DNA of 64,000 nt, taken from the NCBI GenBank assembly GCA_905221605.1, contig CAJNDS010002659.1, positions 62,001 through 126,000 on the forward strand, given 5' to 3'. The first letter of the stretch is position 1. Each line of letters starts with the position of its first letter. This DNA comes from Symbiodinium natans. Its lineage: Eukaryota; Sar; Dinophyceae; Suessiales; Symbiodiniaceae. Of this stretch, positions 1 to 10,063 are shown in pieces. The notes under the pieces were generated by a model. That model ran no database searches, was not told where the DNA came from, and was given only the letters and a program-made list of their open reading frames with translations. Both the position numbers and the translations under genes were made by a program.

Positions 1-375
1 TAAGCTTTCCAGGGTGTGCTTAACTCCATGGGGTAGGATTTGGGCGTAGGTTTAGTAAGGAAGGGGTTTGCGTAGGTCTTGGGTTTTTCGCTCGTGCTTT
101 ACTGCTAAGTTGGGCCTATCAGCTTTAAGTTTGGGCGTCTACTTGGAAAACCGTCAAAACTCAAGGATCGCAACACCCTACTTGCAAACACAAGGTATGG
201 GGCTTCTGGGGGGGGCCATTGGGGGGCTGGGCATGACCAAGTGGATTGAGCACAGCTGTCGATACAGGAGGGTAACTAAACCGATAGAAGATCAGCAAAG
301 ACCCGACATGCTTTGTCGGGAAAGCCCTCTGATACAAGAGATTGCACAGACGCCCCGAAGTGCGATTAAACATAA

Positions 376-772
376 CCCCTAAACCCTAAACCCTAAACCC
401 TAAAACCTAAACCCTAACCTAAACCCTAAACCCTAAACCCTAAAACCCTAAACCCTAAACCCCAACCCTAAAACCTAAACCCTAAACCTAAACCCTTAAA
501 CACTAAAACCCTAAACCCTAAAACCCTAAACCCTAAACCCTAACCTAAACCCTTAAACATAAACCTAAACCCTAAACCCTAAACCCTAACCCTAACCTAA
601 ACCAAACCCTCAACCTAACCTAAACCCTAAACCTATAAACCTAACCCTAAACCCTAAACCCTAAACCCTAAACCCTAAACCCTAACCCTAAACCCTAAAC
701 CCTAAACCCTAAACCCTAAACCCTAACCCTAAACCCTAAACCCTAAACCCTAAACCCTAAACCCTAAACCCC
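376..772. repeat. Degenerate (CCCTAAA)n array
   Basis: About 400 bp of CCCTAAA units with many CCTAAA, CCCTAAAA and CCCTAA variants. It is the C-strand form of the plant/dinoflagellate telomere repeat, interstitial here because unique sequence and exons follow. Confidence 0.95.
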
Positions 773-811
773 TGCATGGTGAGCCAATACCTTCCATGCC
801 TCGTTTCCAAG

Positions 812-867
812 GCTCATGGCCCAGTCCTCCCGGGCAATGCGGTCGGTGCATGAGAGCCTCCTCAGTG
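812..867 (+). CDS. Short coding exon, helical
   Basis: Acceptor CCAAG|, donor |GTGAGG, 56 nt (1+54+1). It reads LMAQSSRAMRSVHESLLS. It lies between the array at 376-772 and family A element A1, whose left TIR starts ten bases after the donor. The product is unknown. Confidence 0.5.
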
Positions 868-877
868 GTGAGGAGGC

Positions 878-1033
878 CTTGAGAACTCAATGAAGCCGAA
901 CAGGGTTTATGGTTCATATACCCTAATAAGGATTATAGTACTATAACAGGGTTTATGATTCATATACCCTAATAAGGATTATAGTAGTATAGGGTATATG
1001 GTCCCAATTTTCGGGGTTCATTTGGTTCCCAAG
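878..1033. mobile_element. Hairpin element family A, copy A1
   Basis: Left end CTTGAGAACTCAATGAA and right end TTCATTTGGTTCCCAAG are inverted copies. The interior is a hairpin with ATACCCTAATAAGG twice and TATAGGGTATATGG. The right end closes with AAG, a usable splice acceptor. Other copies are at 1972, 29110, 52248, about 53183 and 54892. Confidence 0.7.
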
Positions 1034-1558
1034 GGGTGGACCTGTTTTTGTGTTGAGCTGAGGGTTTGGGTGTGCGGTTGCGGTGTGGCGTGGGGGCTTG
1101 AAGCTCGGAGAACCCAACTCCAAGCCTGTATCGTCCCGAGAAGGATATGGGGTATGGAGGGAAAATGCCTCCGACTCCGACCTCGATCTGGGACTCTCCC
1201 CTAAACCCTAAACCCTAAACCCCAGGCCCTAAATCCTAAACACCAAAGCCCTAACCCTAAATCCTAGACCCTAAGCCCTTCGATTTGCCAAAGGAGAGTT
1301 CATGGCAGTATTGGGCCTTCGGTGTTGCAGGTCGTAGGTTTGTGCACCTCTCGTTGTTTTGGGGTGCAGGGCTTGTAAGGGTTTGGATTTCAGGCCAATT
1401 TAGGGCCATTGTGTGCGTAGGTTGTGAGGGTTTAGACCCAGGAGGCTTTCCGGACACAGGCATAAAAATCCTAAACACCCAGCTCCAAACCCGAGAAGCC
1501 CCAGAACCCCAAAAAAACCCAAAAAGCAAAGCCCACAAACTCAAACCCCAACCCCCCT
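1034..1558. other. Intron-like interval, no certain gene
   Basis: After A1 there is GC-rich sequence with open frames that show no convincing exon, then a degenerate CCCTAAA stretch at 1202-1262 and more unique sequence. A weak plus-strand coding possibility near 1120-1200 lacks a convincing acceptor and donor. Confidence 0.4.
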
Positions 1559-1657
1559 AAACCCGCAACCCTAAACCCTAAACCCTAAACCCTAAACCCT
1601 AAACCCTAAACCCTAAACCCTAAACCCTAAACCCTAAACCCTAAACCCTAAACCCCA
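1559..1657. repeat. (CCCTAAA)n array
   Basis: About 13 near-perfect units ending 19 bases before the exon at 1676. It pairs in inverted orientation with the TTTAGGG array at 1759-1880 across that exon. Confidence 0.95.
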
Positions 1658-1675
1658 AAAGCAAGCGCTGTGCAG

Positions 1676-1735
1676 GAGGCCTTTACGCGCGGAAAGCCCG
1701 TCGACCGGGTTCAGCTGCTCAATCTGCTGGCCAAG
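1676..1735 (+). CDS. Short coding exon
   Basis: Acceptor TGCAG|, 60 nt, reading EAFTRGKPVDRVQLLN followed by LLAK. Possible GC donors are at CCAAG|GC or two codons earlier; the earlier one would be in phase with the exon at 2081. The mirror-image arrays on both sides are typical of this window. Confidence 0.6.
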
Positions 1736-1758
1736 GCCTTTTTTTGCCTGTTGAGAGG

Positions 1759-1880
1759 TTTAGGGTTTAGGGTTTAGGGTTTAATTAGGGTTTAGGGTTT
1801 AGGGTTTAGGGTTTAGGGTTTAGGGTTTAGGGTTTAGGGTTTAGGGTTTAGGGTTTAGGGTTTAGGGTTTAGGGTTTAGG
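1759..1880. repeat. (TTTAGGG)n array
   Basis: About 17 units starting just after the exon at 1676-1735, near the 5' end of the following intron. Confidence 0.95.
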
Positions 1881-1971
1881 AAGGCGACCCGGCCGGGGAG
1901 TGGTCAGCTGGAGAGGTGCCTGTCAAAGTGTTTCAAGTGCATGGTTGGCTTAGAGTCGTTTAGAATCGTTC

Positions 1972-2080
1972 CTTGAGAACCAAATCAACCCTAAAAGGGT
2001 TGATGGTTCATATACCCTAATAAGGATTCTAGTAGTATGGGGTATATGGTCCCAATTTTAGGGTTCCCTTGGTTCCCAAG
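1972..2080. mobile_element. Hairpin element family A, copy A2
   Basis: TIRs are CTTGAGAACCAAATCAACCC on the left and the inverse of CTTGGGAACCAAGGGAACCC on the right. Both TIRs run into CCCTAAAA. The last bases CCCAAG| form the acceptor of the exon at 2081. Confidence 0.75.
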
Positions 2081-2153
2081 GTTTCGAGCTCGGGTCTCAC
2101 TTGCCGAGGCTCCTCAGGCAAACGCCGCCAGGGTCTCTGCAATGGAAGCAGAC
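2081..2153 (+). CDS. Short Ala-rich coding exon
   Basis: Starts immediately after A2 and ends at |GTAGTA; 73 nt (1+72). It reads FRARVSLAEAPQANAARVSA then MEAD, a helical Ala-rich segment. This is a clear case where an inverted-repeat element supplies the acceptor. Confidence 0.6.
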
Positions 2154-3283
2154 GTAGTAAATCGAAGAATCGCTCCGCGCACTGCACGCTTGTGGTGCTT
2201 CAGGGCTTGGGGGTTTGATGCCTTCAGGCGGAGATGGGTTTCAGATGTCAGGAGTAGGTATGGAGCCAGTTGCGGAGAAGGCCGGTCAGGAGTGCATTTC
2301 CGGCGCCTGGCTTCTGTGGGCACACGAGCACTGCAGAATCCAAAAGTAAGAGGCTACAGTGATTCGGCATTTCGTGATGAAGCGGTTTACAAACAGATCG
2401 AAAAGGCCCCAAACTCAGCGCCCCGACATCCGAGAGGCCCTTGAAGGCTGCAGGCCCTCCCTAATGTCATGTGTGTGCTTTCATGCGGGCTGCGGAAGCC
2501 CGGACTTGCCCGAGCTGCCTTGGTGGAGCTTGGGGACGCGTTGAGGGGGTCTACCTTGCAAATGCGCGGTTTAGGGTTTAGGGTTTAGGGTTGAGGGTTT
2601 CGGTTTTAGGGTTTCGGGTTTAGGCCTACCGCTTTCTGGGCTGCGGGGTTGCAGGGTGGATCCCGACCCCCTGATCCCAAACCCCAAGCCAGAGACCCCA
2701 AACCAATGCACGGGTGGCCCTTGTTGGGATATGCCATACCTTCTCCTATTCGGGCTTAAGAGGATCAGAGGGATTTAAGGCCCTTCCTCGCAAGAAAAAG
2801 GCAACGAAACACCACCGCAAGGCGATGCACGACACCAAGCTCTGCACGGCCCACCTCTGCCTCTCCAAGCGCACTTTGAATGGGGCTTTTTGAATGGGGT
2901 TTTGCGTTTGGGCGGGCGGTTCTGGGCGGTTTTGGAGAGTTTTGGGGGGTTTGGGGGTGTTGCGTTTTTTTTTTTTTTTTGGGGGGGGGGGGGCTTTGCT
3001 TTGTTTTATTTATCATTTTGGATTGTGCTTTTGTTTTTTCTTTTTTTGGGGGGGGGGGGGGGGGGGCGGGGGTGTTTGGGCTTTAGGATGACTGTCGTTC
3101 AGGATTTAGTTGCTCCGTGGTAGCATTTGGCAAAGATGCCGCGCGGCACACCCAAATCACCCATGTTCACAACATGGGCCCTGCAAGGGGGCCCCAAGGT
3201 TCCTAGAGATCTAACCCTACAAGCCCTGCAAGCCCAAAAGCCCTTAGTTGCTTCTTGGGGCTTGCTCGGGTTTCTGTGGTCCC
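2154..3283. other. Intron-like interval with T/G tracts
   Basis: No confident exon was seen. It holds a degenerate TTTAGGG patch (2570-2630) and two T-run/G-run junctions (about 2967-2992 and 3041-3066). Open frames on both strands are low-complexity shadows of these tracts. Confidence 0.5.
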
Positions 3284-3458
3284 TAAACCCTACACCCTAC
3301 ACCCTACACCCTAAGCCCCAAACCCTAAACCCTAAACCCTAAACCCCAAACCCCAAACCCGAAACCCTAAACCCTAAACCCTAAACCCTTAACCCTAACC
3401 CTAAACCCCAAGCCCTAAGCCCTAAGCCCTGAACCCTAAACCCTAAACCCTAAACCTC
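3284..3458. repeat. Degenerate (CCCTAAA)n array
   Basis: Begins with CCCTACA variants, then CCCTAAA, CCCCAAA, CCCGAAA and CCCTAAG variants, ending shortly before the exon at 3476. Confidence 0.9.
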
Positions 3459-3475
3459 TGCCCCCGAAGATTCAG

Positions 3476-3529
3476 GTTGGCATGACTTCGTGCGGCCCCT
3501 GCGCGTGCACAAGGCGGAGTTGGAGCAAG
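3476..3529 (+). CDS. Short coding exon
   Basis: Acceptor TTCAG| and GC donor at 3530. It reads WHDFVRPLRVHKAELEQ (2+51+1), in phase with the exon at 4176. An alternative GT donor at 3538 is out of phase. TTTAGGG array 3552-3663 follows. Confidence 0.6.
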
Positions 3530-3551
3530 GCCAGGAGGTGTCGCTGAGTCG

Positions 3552-3663
3552 GTTTAGGGTTTAGGGTTTAGGGTTTAGGGTTTAGGGTTTAGGGTTTAGG
3601 GCTTAGGGCTTAGGGCTTAGGGTTTAGGGTTTAGGGTTTAGGGTTTAGGGTTTAGGGTTTAGG
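3552..3663. repeat. (TTTAGGG)n array
   Basis: Regular TTTAGGG units with three adjacent GCTTAGG variants in the middle, directly downstream of the exon at 3476. Confidence 0.95.
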
Positions 3664-4052
3664 GCCTTTGGGTTTGGGGGTCTGGGGATTCAGGGTTCAG
3701 GAGTCAAGGTGTAGGGTTCGAGTTGTGGGTTGAATGTAGACAACGCCCCAGAAGGCCTCAGGGAGTAGAGCTCGCGGTTTAGAGTTTACGGTGTAGGCTT
3801 CAGCTCGACTTAGGTCAGGCGAGCGGTGCAGTTGAGCCTCCTCAGAAGAACCGCACCATCTCGAATTTGTCAGCTTTGCCCGAGAGCTGTCCCCCGAAAA
3901 ACATAGAGTTTACGAGTTTGCTGAGAATATTGTGCAGCCTGCCTAGCCTCCTGGGTTGTTCTGCATACACCCCAGGGCGGTTTAGTGAAGCCTGAGGAAG
4001 TGATATGAAGTAATAAGGGTCTTTAGAGCCAGAGGCTTCTAGCGTCTGGGTG
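3664..4052. other. Intron interior
   Basis: Unique sequence with no exon that I can support, between the inverted arrays at 3552-3663 and 4053-4150. Confidence 0.5.
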
Positions 4053-4150
4053 CTTAAACCCTACACCCTAAACCCTAAACCCCAAACCCTAAACCCTGAA
4101 ACCCTAAACCCTAAACCCCAAAACCCCAAGCCCTAAACTCTAAACCCTCT
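4053..4150. repeat. (CCCTAAA)n array
   Basis: Moderately degenerate CCCTAAA units upstream of the exon at 4176. Confidence 0.9.
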
Positions 4151-4175
4151 AAGCCAGCCACGGTGTCCTTTCTAG

Positions 4176-4228
4176 GCCTCCAGCGTCTGAAAGCCCAGCT
4201 GCGGCTGGCACGCGAGGCCTACCTGAAG
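4176..4228 (+). CDS. Coiled-coil coding exon
   Basis: Acceptor TTTCTAG|, donor |GTGCCC, 53 nt (2+51). It reads LQRLKAQLRLAREAYLK, heptad-like. It ends in phase 0 and joins in phase to the exon at 4677. Confidence 0.7.
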
Positions 4229-4249
4229 GTGCCCATGGGCTCCGGAAGG

Positions 4250-4360
4250 GTTTGGGTTTAGGTTTAGGGTTTAGGGTTTAGGGTTTAGGGTTTAGGGTTT
4301 AGGGTATAGGGTGTAGGGTTTAGGGTTTAGGGTGTAGGGTGTAGGGTTTAGGGTTTAGGG
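4250..4360. repeat. (TTTAGGG)n array
   Basis: TTTAGGG units with GTGTAGGG variants, directly after the exon at 4176. Confidence 0.95.
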
Positions 4361-4676
4361 GTGTGTTGCGTGCCCCTCCCGAATCTTTCATGAGGGGTGC
4401 TTTTCGACTTCCCGCGACCACCCTGAAGCCCAAGAGCCTAGACGCTGGGGCTGGGGCTCAGCAACCTTAAGCCGGCCACCTGGCGCCCCACCACCTACTG
4501 AAAACCCTTGAGGCTTTTGGGCTTGGGGGTTCATAGCTGCAGCCCGACTACGAAGCCCAGACTTTTAAAAGGCCGGTGCCAGGCACTGGTTGCAAGTTTC
4601 AACCCTCTCCCCCCCCGCCCCCCCGCCCTCGCCTGCCCCAGGACCTTTCTAAACTTCGTACCGAGATCCCGAACAG

Positions 4677-4773
4677 GAGGTGTCGACTCTCCGCGATCGT
4701 GTGCGATCTCGCTGGGATCCGACGGAGGGCTACGCCGCCGCTCGGGTCATGTCGATCCACGTTCCTAAGCTAG
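4677..4773 (+). CDS. Coding exon of 97 nt
   Basis: Acceptor GAACAG|, donor CTAG|GTTGTGG. It reads EVSTLRDRVRSRWDPTEGYA and continues AARVMSIHVPKL. In phase with 4176-4228; TTTAGGG/TTTGGGG array follows. No family recognised. Confidence 0.7.
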
Positions 4774-4779
4774 GTTGTG

Positions 4780-4915
4780 GTTTAGGGTTTAGGGTTTGGG
4801 GTTTGGGGTTTAGGGTTTGGGGTTTGGGGTTTAGGGTTTGGGGTTCAGGGTTTAGGGTTTAGGGTTTAGGTTTGGGGTTTAGGGTTTAGGGTTTAGGGTT
4901 TAGGGTTTAGAGTTT
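4780..4915. repeat. (TTTAGGG/TTTGGGG)n array
   Basis: Alternating TTTAGGG and TTTGGGG units directly after the exon at 4677. Confidence 0.95.
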
Positions 4916-5089
4916 AGGCCATGTTTGGGTCAGAGTTGAGATCTGCAGTGGACCGTGGGTCGGGCAGCGGTACTTGTAATCCCCTCCTACGGCCTGGCAT
5001 AAGCATCCGCGCAAGCGGAAGGCACGGCTGAAAGGGATCCTCATGCTTTGCCGGGTAGGGGTCAGTAGTTTTTTGGACCCTGGACCATA

Positions 5090-6005
5090 AACCCTAAACC
5101 CTAAACCCTAAACCCTAAACCCTAAACCCTAAACCCTAAACCCTAAACCCTAAACCCTAAACCCTAAACCCTAAACCCTAAATCCTAAAGCTGAGCGACT
5201 GCCCCAGGCCAGGGGGGGTCCTGGCCCTGGCGGTGACCCCCTAGAACCCCTTTATTGTGGGACCCCCTTAAACTCCCTGGAACCCTGCCACCCCAAACCC
5301 CAAACCCCAAACCCTAAACCCTAAACCCCAAACCCTAAACCCCAAACCCTAAACCCTAGACCCTAAATTCTAAACCCCAAACCCCAACCCCTAAACCGTA
5401 AGCCCTCAGCCCTAAACCCTAAACCCTAAGCCCTAAACCTTAAACCCCTAAACCCAAACGACGCCCCTCTGCGTGCTCCCGGGCTGTCTTTATGCAAAAA
5501 CGACAACCCTCTGAGCTTTCGACTCCCTAAACCCTAAACCCCAAAAGCCCTGAACCCTAAGCGGCCCTAATCCCTAAAAAGCCCTAAGCCCTGAAATGCC
5601 CTAAACCCTAAAACGCCCTAAACCCTAAAAAGCCCTAAACCCTAAACCCTAAAAATCCCTAAACCCAAAAAAGGCCTTAGCCCTAAAACGCCCTGAACCC
5701 TAAACCCGAAAAAGCCCTAATCCCTAAGAAGCCCTGAACCCTAAAACGCCCGAAGCACTGAAAAGCCATAACCCCCAAAAAGGCCCTAATCCCAAAAAGC
5801 CCTAAGCCCCAAAAAGCCCTAAACACCCCAAAAAGCCCTAAACCCTAAAAAGCCCTAAAACCGTAAACCCTAAAAAGCCCTAAAACCCTAAATCCTAAGA
5901 AACCCTAAAACCCCAAACCGCCTAAACCCTAAACCTTAAACCCTAAACCCAAAACCCTAAACCCTAAAGCCCGAAAAAGCCCTAAGCCTAAACCCTAAAA
6001 AGCCC
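5090..6005. repeat. Long composite CCCTAAA-type region
   Basis: A clean array at 5090-5188, then a degenerate one at 5293-5455. From about 5525 the spacing changes to CCCTAAA units separated by AAAAGC (CCCTAAAAAGCCCTAAA), a higher-order variant. No exon was seen inside. Confidence 0.9.
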
Positions 6006-6230
6006 GAAATGCCAATGGAAACCGAACCACAGCACGGTTTGCATGTATGTGTTATGCCGTGTATATGAGGTTATGCTCCTGCCCATTGTCGCCACTCCGT
6101 GGGACAATGTGGCAGTGCATTCCTCAAGTCTTTTGATGCATCTGGCCTTGGCTCAATCCGAATCTGAACCTAAACTGTGACCCCCAGCCGGAGTCCGGAA
6201 ATAAGTTCCCATCAGAAATTCCATTTGCTC

Positions 6231-6377
6231 TTACCCAATGGCTTCTGGCTCCACAGCTGATTTCAGCGCGTAGTCGCCCCGAGCCTTACGCATCGCTTCG
6301 CCCATCTTGGCCTGCTCGGTGGCAATGATCCACCCGGTGAATGGTCCGGCAGCGGTAGTGTGTGAGGTCCCAAGCTT
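6231..6377 (-). CDS. Probable terminal exon, minus strand
   Basis: Acceptor CTGCGCAG|, 48 codons and TAA stop. It contains GWIIATEQAKMGEAMRKARG then DYALKSAVEPEAIG, clearly protein-like. The stop overlaps GTAAGAG, so it could instead be a donor. Function unknown. Confidence 0.55.
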   Translation of the reverse strand, partial: KLGTSHTTAAGPFTGWIIATEQAKMGEAMRKARGDYALKSAVEPEAIG

Positions 6378-6425
6378 CTGCGCAGGCCAGTGTTGCATGG
6401 TTTTGTCTGCTGCGTTTGCTCTTGC

Positions 6426-6490
6426 CACAGGCTCTGCGCAAGGCCAGGAGCCTTGTCGGCACTTGTGGCTTTAGCATCAGCTTTCAGATC
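6426..6490 (-). CDS. Possible exon, minus strand
   Basis: Acceptor CACAG|, GC donor |GCAAGAG. It reads DLKADAKATSADKAPGLAQS then LW. Phase to the exon at 6231-6377 does not fit directly, so the model is incomplete. Confidence 0.35.
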
Positions 6491-6922
6491 CTGTGACGAG
6501 GAAGTGCGGAGAGGGAAGGGAGAGGGAGAGAGAGCGGAACAAAAGTACCAAAGCCAACGAGAGAGGAACAGAGTGCTTGCCGTGAGCTGTTGCAATGCAG
6601 GCTTTGTAACATCTGGCCCATGTACAAACGAGCTTGCGCAGCTGTCTCAGGAATGCCACTGTGAAACTGGATGGCAAGTCGACATGACTATGTTGCTGCC
6701 ATCCTGGATCTTCGTCCCTCGTGGCAAATAAATTCTTTGGGCATGTAACGTAGCAGCTACAGCTGCTGCCCGCAATGTTCTACATGCACTTGCTTTGCCC
6801 AGGTGATCGCTCTCAGGGCGTACATTGCAAGAGCAAGGCTTGGTCTGCATGCGTCATGTTTGGGAAACAGGGGTGTTCCATTGTCTAACAAGTCCGGTTT
6901 CGCAAAAAAATGTGCGTCGTTG

Positions 6923-7030
6923 CTAGAGGTGGCGTGCACGGTGTTCAGCGTCGCTGAAGCCGTGATCTGCATCAGCTGCCACCTGGTACTCAAGAAGTGC
7001 AGCACCAGCCAAGTCCTGCTGCGCCAAGCC
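6923..7030 (-). CDS. Possible exon, minus strand
   Basis: Acceptor CAATAG| then GLAQQDLAGAALLEYQVAAD, Ala-rich and helical, open to a TAG at 6923-6925 with possible GT donors before it. Probably the same minus-strand gene as 6231-6490; more open segments extend to about 7215. Confidence 0.4.
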   Translation of the reverse strand, partial: GLAQQDLAGAALLEYQVAADADHGFSDAEHRARHL

Positions 7031-7315
7031 CTATTGAGCTTTGACGTGTGTAGAGATGCGTCCAGATTGGCATCGACATCAACAAATGCATACACGGGCA
7101 AAGGCGCAAATGCCAAGGCGATGCAACTGGCAATATATCTTGAACCCTGGGCTCAAGGCCGCTTGCAAACTGTTCTCCTTGGCAGAGGCAGTTGTGTGCG
7201 GCACGTGCACCTTGGCTTTATGATGTACTTATTACAAAGTAGGAGACCCTGAACAGGGGTGCCTCCTGTGTGTTTTCAATGTGCTTATTCGTGCTAGCAG
7301 TACTGGAAAAACGTG

Positions 7316-7700
7316 CCCGCATATCTACATATATATATATATATATTATTTTTAGTCTATTCTACTCTATTCTATTCTTTTTATTATTATTTTGTTATCA
7401 TTATTCTTATTATTCTTATTGGATATATATATGTATATCAATATTCAACACATGAAATATACAAAGAAATATTAGTACATATGTTCTACAGGATATGTAC
7501 TATTCCGTATATAAGGAATATTACCTATGATATACAACGCACAATATATAATATGTAAATTTCATATGGTGATAGTGCTGATGTTGACGTTGATGTTGAT
7601 GTTGATGCGGATGTTAATGTTGATGCTGATGTTGTCATGCATAGATCGAGTATATAAGATAGAACTCAAAATATACAACGTATATATATATATATATGTG
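7316..7700. repeat. AT-rich low-complexity tract
   Basis: TA dinucleotide runs near 7327 and 7681, T/A-rich TATTCT and TTAT repeats, and a TGATGTTGA trinucleotide-like run near 7575-7635. Open frames here are low complexity and not credited. Confidence 0.8.
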
Positions 7701-7794
7701 TGTAAGAGAACCTCTATGTACAATGTGAACGCCTCTTTGTCTGAGGATATCCTATATTTCAAAACTGGTAATACTATTAAAAGTATTGAAGACT

Positions 7795-8487
7795 TACTAA
7801 AATGTCTAAAAACCACTGAAAAAATTGCGGTTTTGAGGTTTTTGGTGATGGCTATGTGCCAAAGCGATTGAAATTATTGAAAATCATCAAAAGCCTCAAA
7901 AACATGAATAATTTTAATAGATTTTAGTAGTTTTGGCATTCAGGGCCCCTACCACAACTATTAAAAAAAATGTTGAAAATTAGAATTGTTGAAAATTTGC
8001 ATTTTTGAGGTTTCTGGTGATTTTCAATAATTTTAATAGTTTGGGCGCTCAGGGCCCCTACGAAAAGTACGAAAATCTTCAAATCACCAAAATCCTCACA
8101 AACGTGATTTCTAAATCAGCAATAGGAATAGTTTTAATAGTCTCAATATTTTCAATAGTGTTAATAGTTTTAATAGTGTTAATAGTTTTGGCACTCAGGG
8201 CCCCTACCAAACTATAAAAGCTATGAAACCGATTAAAACTATGAAAAAATACCAACTTTTTGGCGTTTTTTGTGGTTTTTGGTGATTTTCGATAGTCGTT
8301 TTAATAGTTTTAGCGGTTAGGCCCCTACCAATACTATTGAAATTATTGAAAATCACAAAAGTCCTCAAACACCTCATTTTTTTGATAATTTGTTGGTGGT
8401 TTTCATAATTTTAATAGTTTTGGCACTCAGATCCCCTACCAAAACGATTAAAATCATTGAACATCACCAAATCCTCAAAAAGGTCGT
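7795..8487. repeat. Six clustered inverted-repeat units
   Basis: Each unit of about 110 bp has a left arm like TTTTTGGTGATTTTCAATA, the core GGCACTCAGGGCCCCTACC, and a right arm like TATTGAAAATCACCAAAA. Cores lie near 7855, 7940, 8050, 8195, 8315 and 8425. They are tandemly clustered hairpins. Confidence 0.8.
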
Positions 8488-8526
8488 CTTCATTCATTCA
8501 GTCACGCATTCATTCATTCATTCATG

Positions 8527-8974
8527 CATTCGTTCTTTCATTCTTTCTTTCTTGCTTTCTCTCTTTCTCTCTTTCTCTCTTTCTCTCTTTCTCGCTTTCT
8601 CGCTTTCTCGCTTTCTCGCTTTCTCGCTTTCTCGCTTTCTCTCTTTCTCTCTTTCTCTCTTTCTCTCTTTCTCTCTTTCTCTCTTTCTCTCTTTCTCTCT
8701 TTCTCTCCCTCTCTTTCTCTCTTTCTCTCTTTCTCTCTTTCTCTCTTTCTCTCTTTCTCTCTTTCTCTCTTTCTCTCTTTCTATCTTTCTCTCTTTCTCT
8801 CTTTCTCTCTTTCTCTCTTTCTCTCTTTCTCTCTTTCTCTTTTTCTCTCTTTCTCTCTTTCTCTCTTTCTCTCTTTCTCTCTTTCTCTCTTTCTCTCTTT
8901 CTCTCTTTCTCTCTTTCTCTCTTTCTCTCTTTCTCTCTTTCTCTCTTTCTCTCTTTCTCTCTTTCTCTCTCTCA
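8527..8974. repeat. (TTTCTCTC)n microsatellite
   Basis: About 440 bp of an 8-bp unit. TTTCTCGC variants cluster at the left end and rare point variants occur elsewhere. It is preceded by ATTC repeats. Open frames on both strands are repeat artefacts. Confidence 0.97.
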
Positions 8975-9063
8975 ATGAAGAAAAAAACGGACGACGGGAA
9001 AAGACAAGAGAAAGAGCGAAGCAGAGAACAGCAGAAAAATGGCCCTAGACCCTCAACCTGAAC

Positions 9064-9170
9064 CCTACACCCCTCCACCCGAAACCCTCAACCCTAAACC
9101 CTAAACCCTGCACCCTAAACCCTAAACCCTAAACCCTAAACCCTAAACCCTAAACCCTAAACCCTAAACC
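9064..9170. repeat. (CCCTAAA)n array
   Basis: Runs up to the exon at 9175; only CGGAG separates the last unit from the exon. Confidence 0.95.
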
Positions 9171-9174
9171 GGAG

Positions 9175-9278
9175 TTCGCTCGGGTCAAAGTCAAAAAAGC
9201 CCCGCCCAGCCCGCAGCTCTCTGAGGATGTGATTCTCTTCTATGAACCGCTGCAAACCCTGGAGCCGCAGGACGAAAG
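9175..9278 (+). CDS. Coding exon of 104 nt
   Basis: Acceptor CGGAG|, donor |GTTTAGG in the following repeat. It reads FARVKVKKAPPSPQLSEDVI, continuing LFYEPLQTLEPQDE. A shorter start at the internal CGCAG| keeps the same frame. Confidence 0.65.
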
Positions 9279-9958
9279 GTTTAGGATTTAAGGGTTTGGG
9301 TTCTAGGGCTATGGGATTTAGGGTTTAGGGTTTCGGGTTTAGGGCTTAGGGGCTTAGGGGCTTAGGGTTGGGGCTTCTTTGTGGCAGTCTAGGGTTCACG
9401 TGGGTTTCCATCCCCCCAATTATGTCGCGCATCTTGGAAGCCTGGCAAGTAGAAAGCGACTCGGAATGCAGAAACCAAGCCCGAGCCCTGTAGACCAGAA
9501 ACCCTAAGCTCTCAACCCTAAGCCCTAAACCCTAAACTTTAAACCCTAAACCCTACGATATACCCTGTAAGTCTTTTAAGCCCGGTGAGCCCTGTAAACC
9601 CTATAAGCCCTCAAGCCAACCCACCCATCCAGATGTGCTTCAACGTGCCTTGCCGTTCCTGGCACACTGCAAGCATGTATTCGGTCCCTGCCCAGTGCTA
9701 TTCATGTATATACATACGGGGGCTTACGAAAATAAGGGACCCGGACCCTAATATAGATAACATCGTAGGATTCCCTTATGGACCCCCACAGATCTATTTG
9801 CACACTACCACGGGTAGAGGGCCAGTCCCTGGGTCCGGACCTGCATTGGTCCCAAAGCCCCATATCCCCAAAAAGCCCCAAACCCTAAACCCTGAACCAT
9901 AAACCCTAAACCCTAAACCCGAAACCCGAAACCCGAAACCCGAAACCCTAACCCCTAG
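9279..9958. other. Intron with degenerate repeats
   Basis: TTTAGGG-like at 9280-9375, CCCTAAA-like at 9490-9560 and 9876-9956, where four CCCGAAA variants stand together. A hairpin-like ACGAAAATAAGGGACC sits near 9726. No exon seen. Confidence 0.6.
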
Positions 9959-10063
9959 GAGAAGAGCTTCATGGTCGACATGGTCCGAGAGGTCATCAAG
10001 AACATGGTTCTTCGGACCTTCCCAGAGCAGACACTTTTTAACCACATCCGAAGCAGCTCCCAA
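9959..10063 (+). CDS. Coding exon, start of phase-consistent chain
   Basis: Acceptor CCCCTAG| is itself a variant repeat unit; GC donor |GCAAGCGG. Exactly 35 codons: EKSFMVDMVREVIKNMVLRT then FPEQTLFNHIRSSSQ. It chains in phase through 10540, 11077, 12099, 12581, 12843 and 13008. Confidence 0.75.

Noticed and set aside
376-772. A real chromosome end (telomere)
   Set aside because: Arrays of both orientations recur across all 64 kb with exons between them, and none is terminal.
1034-1204. Plus frame after element A1
   Set aside because: Trp/Cys/Arg-rich composition and no clear donor; a small exon right after A1 is possible but not supported.
8390-9078. Long open frames of Ser/Leu/Phe (plus) and Arg/Glu/Lys (minus)
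   Set aside because: They are translations of the 8-bp TTTCTCTC microsatellite, open in several frames at once.
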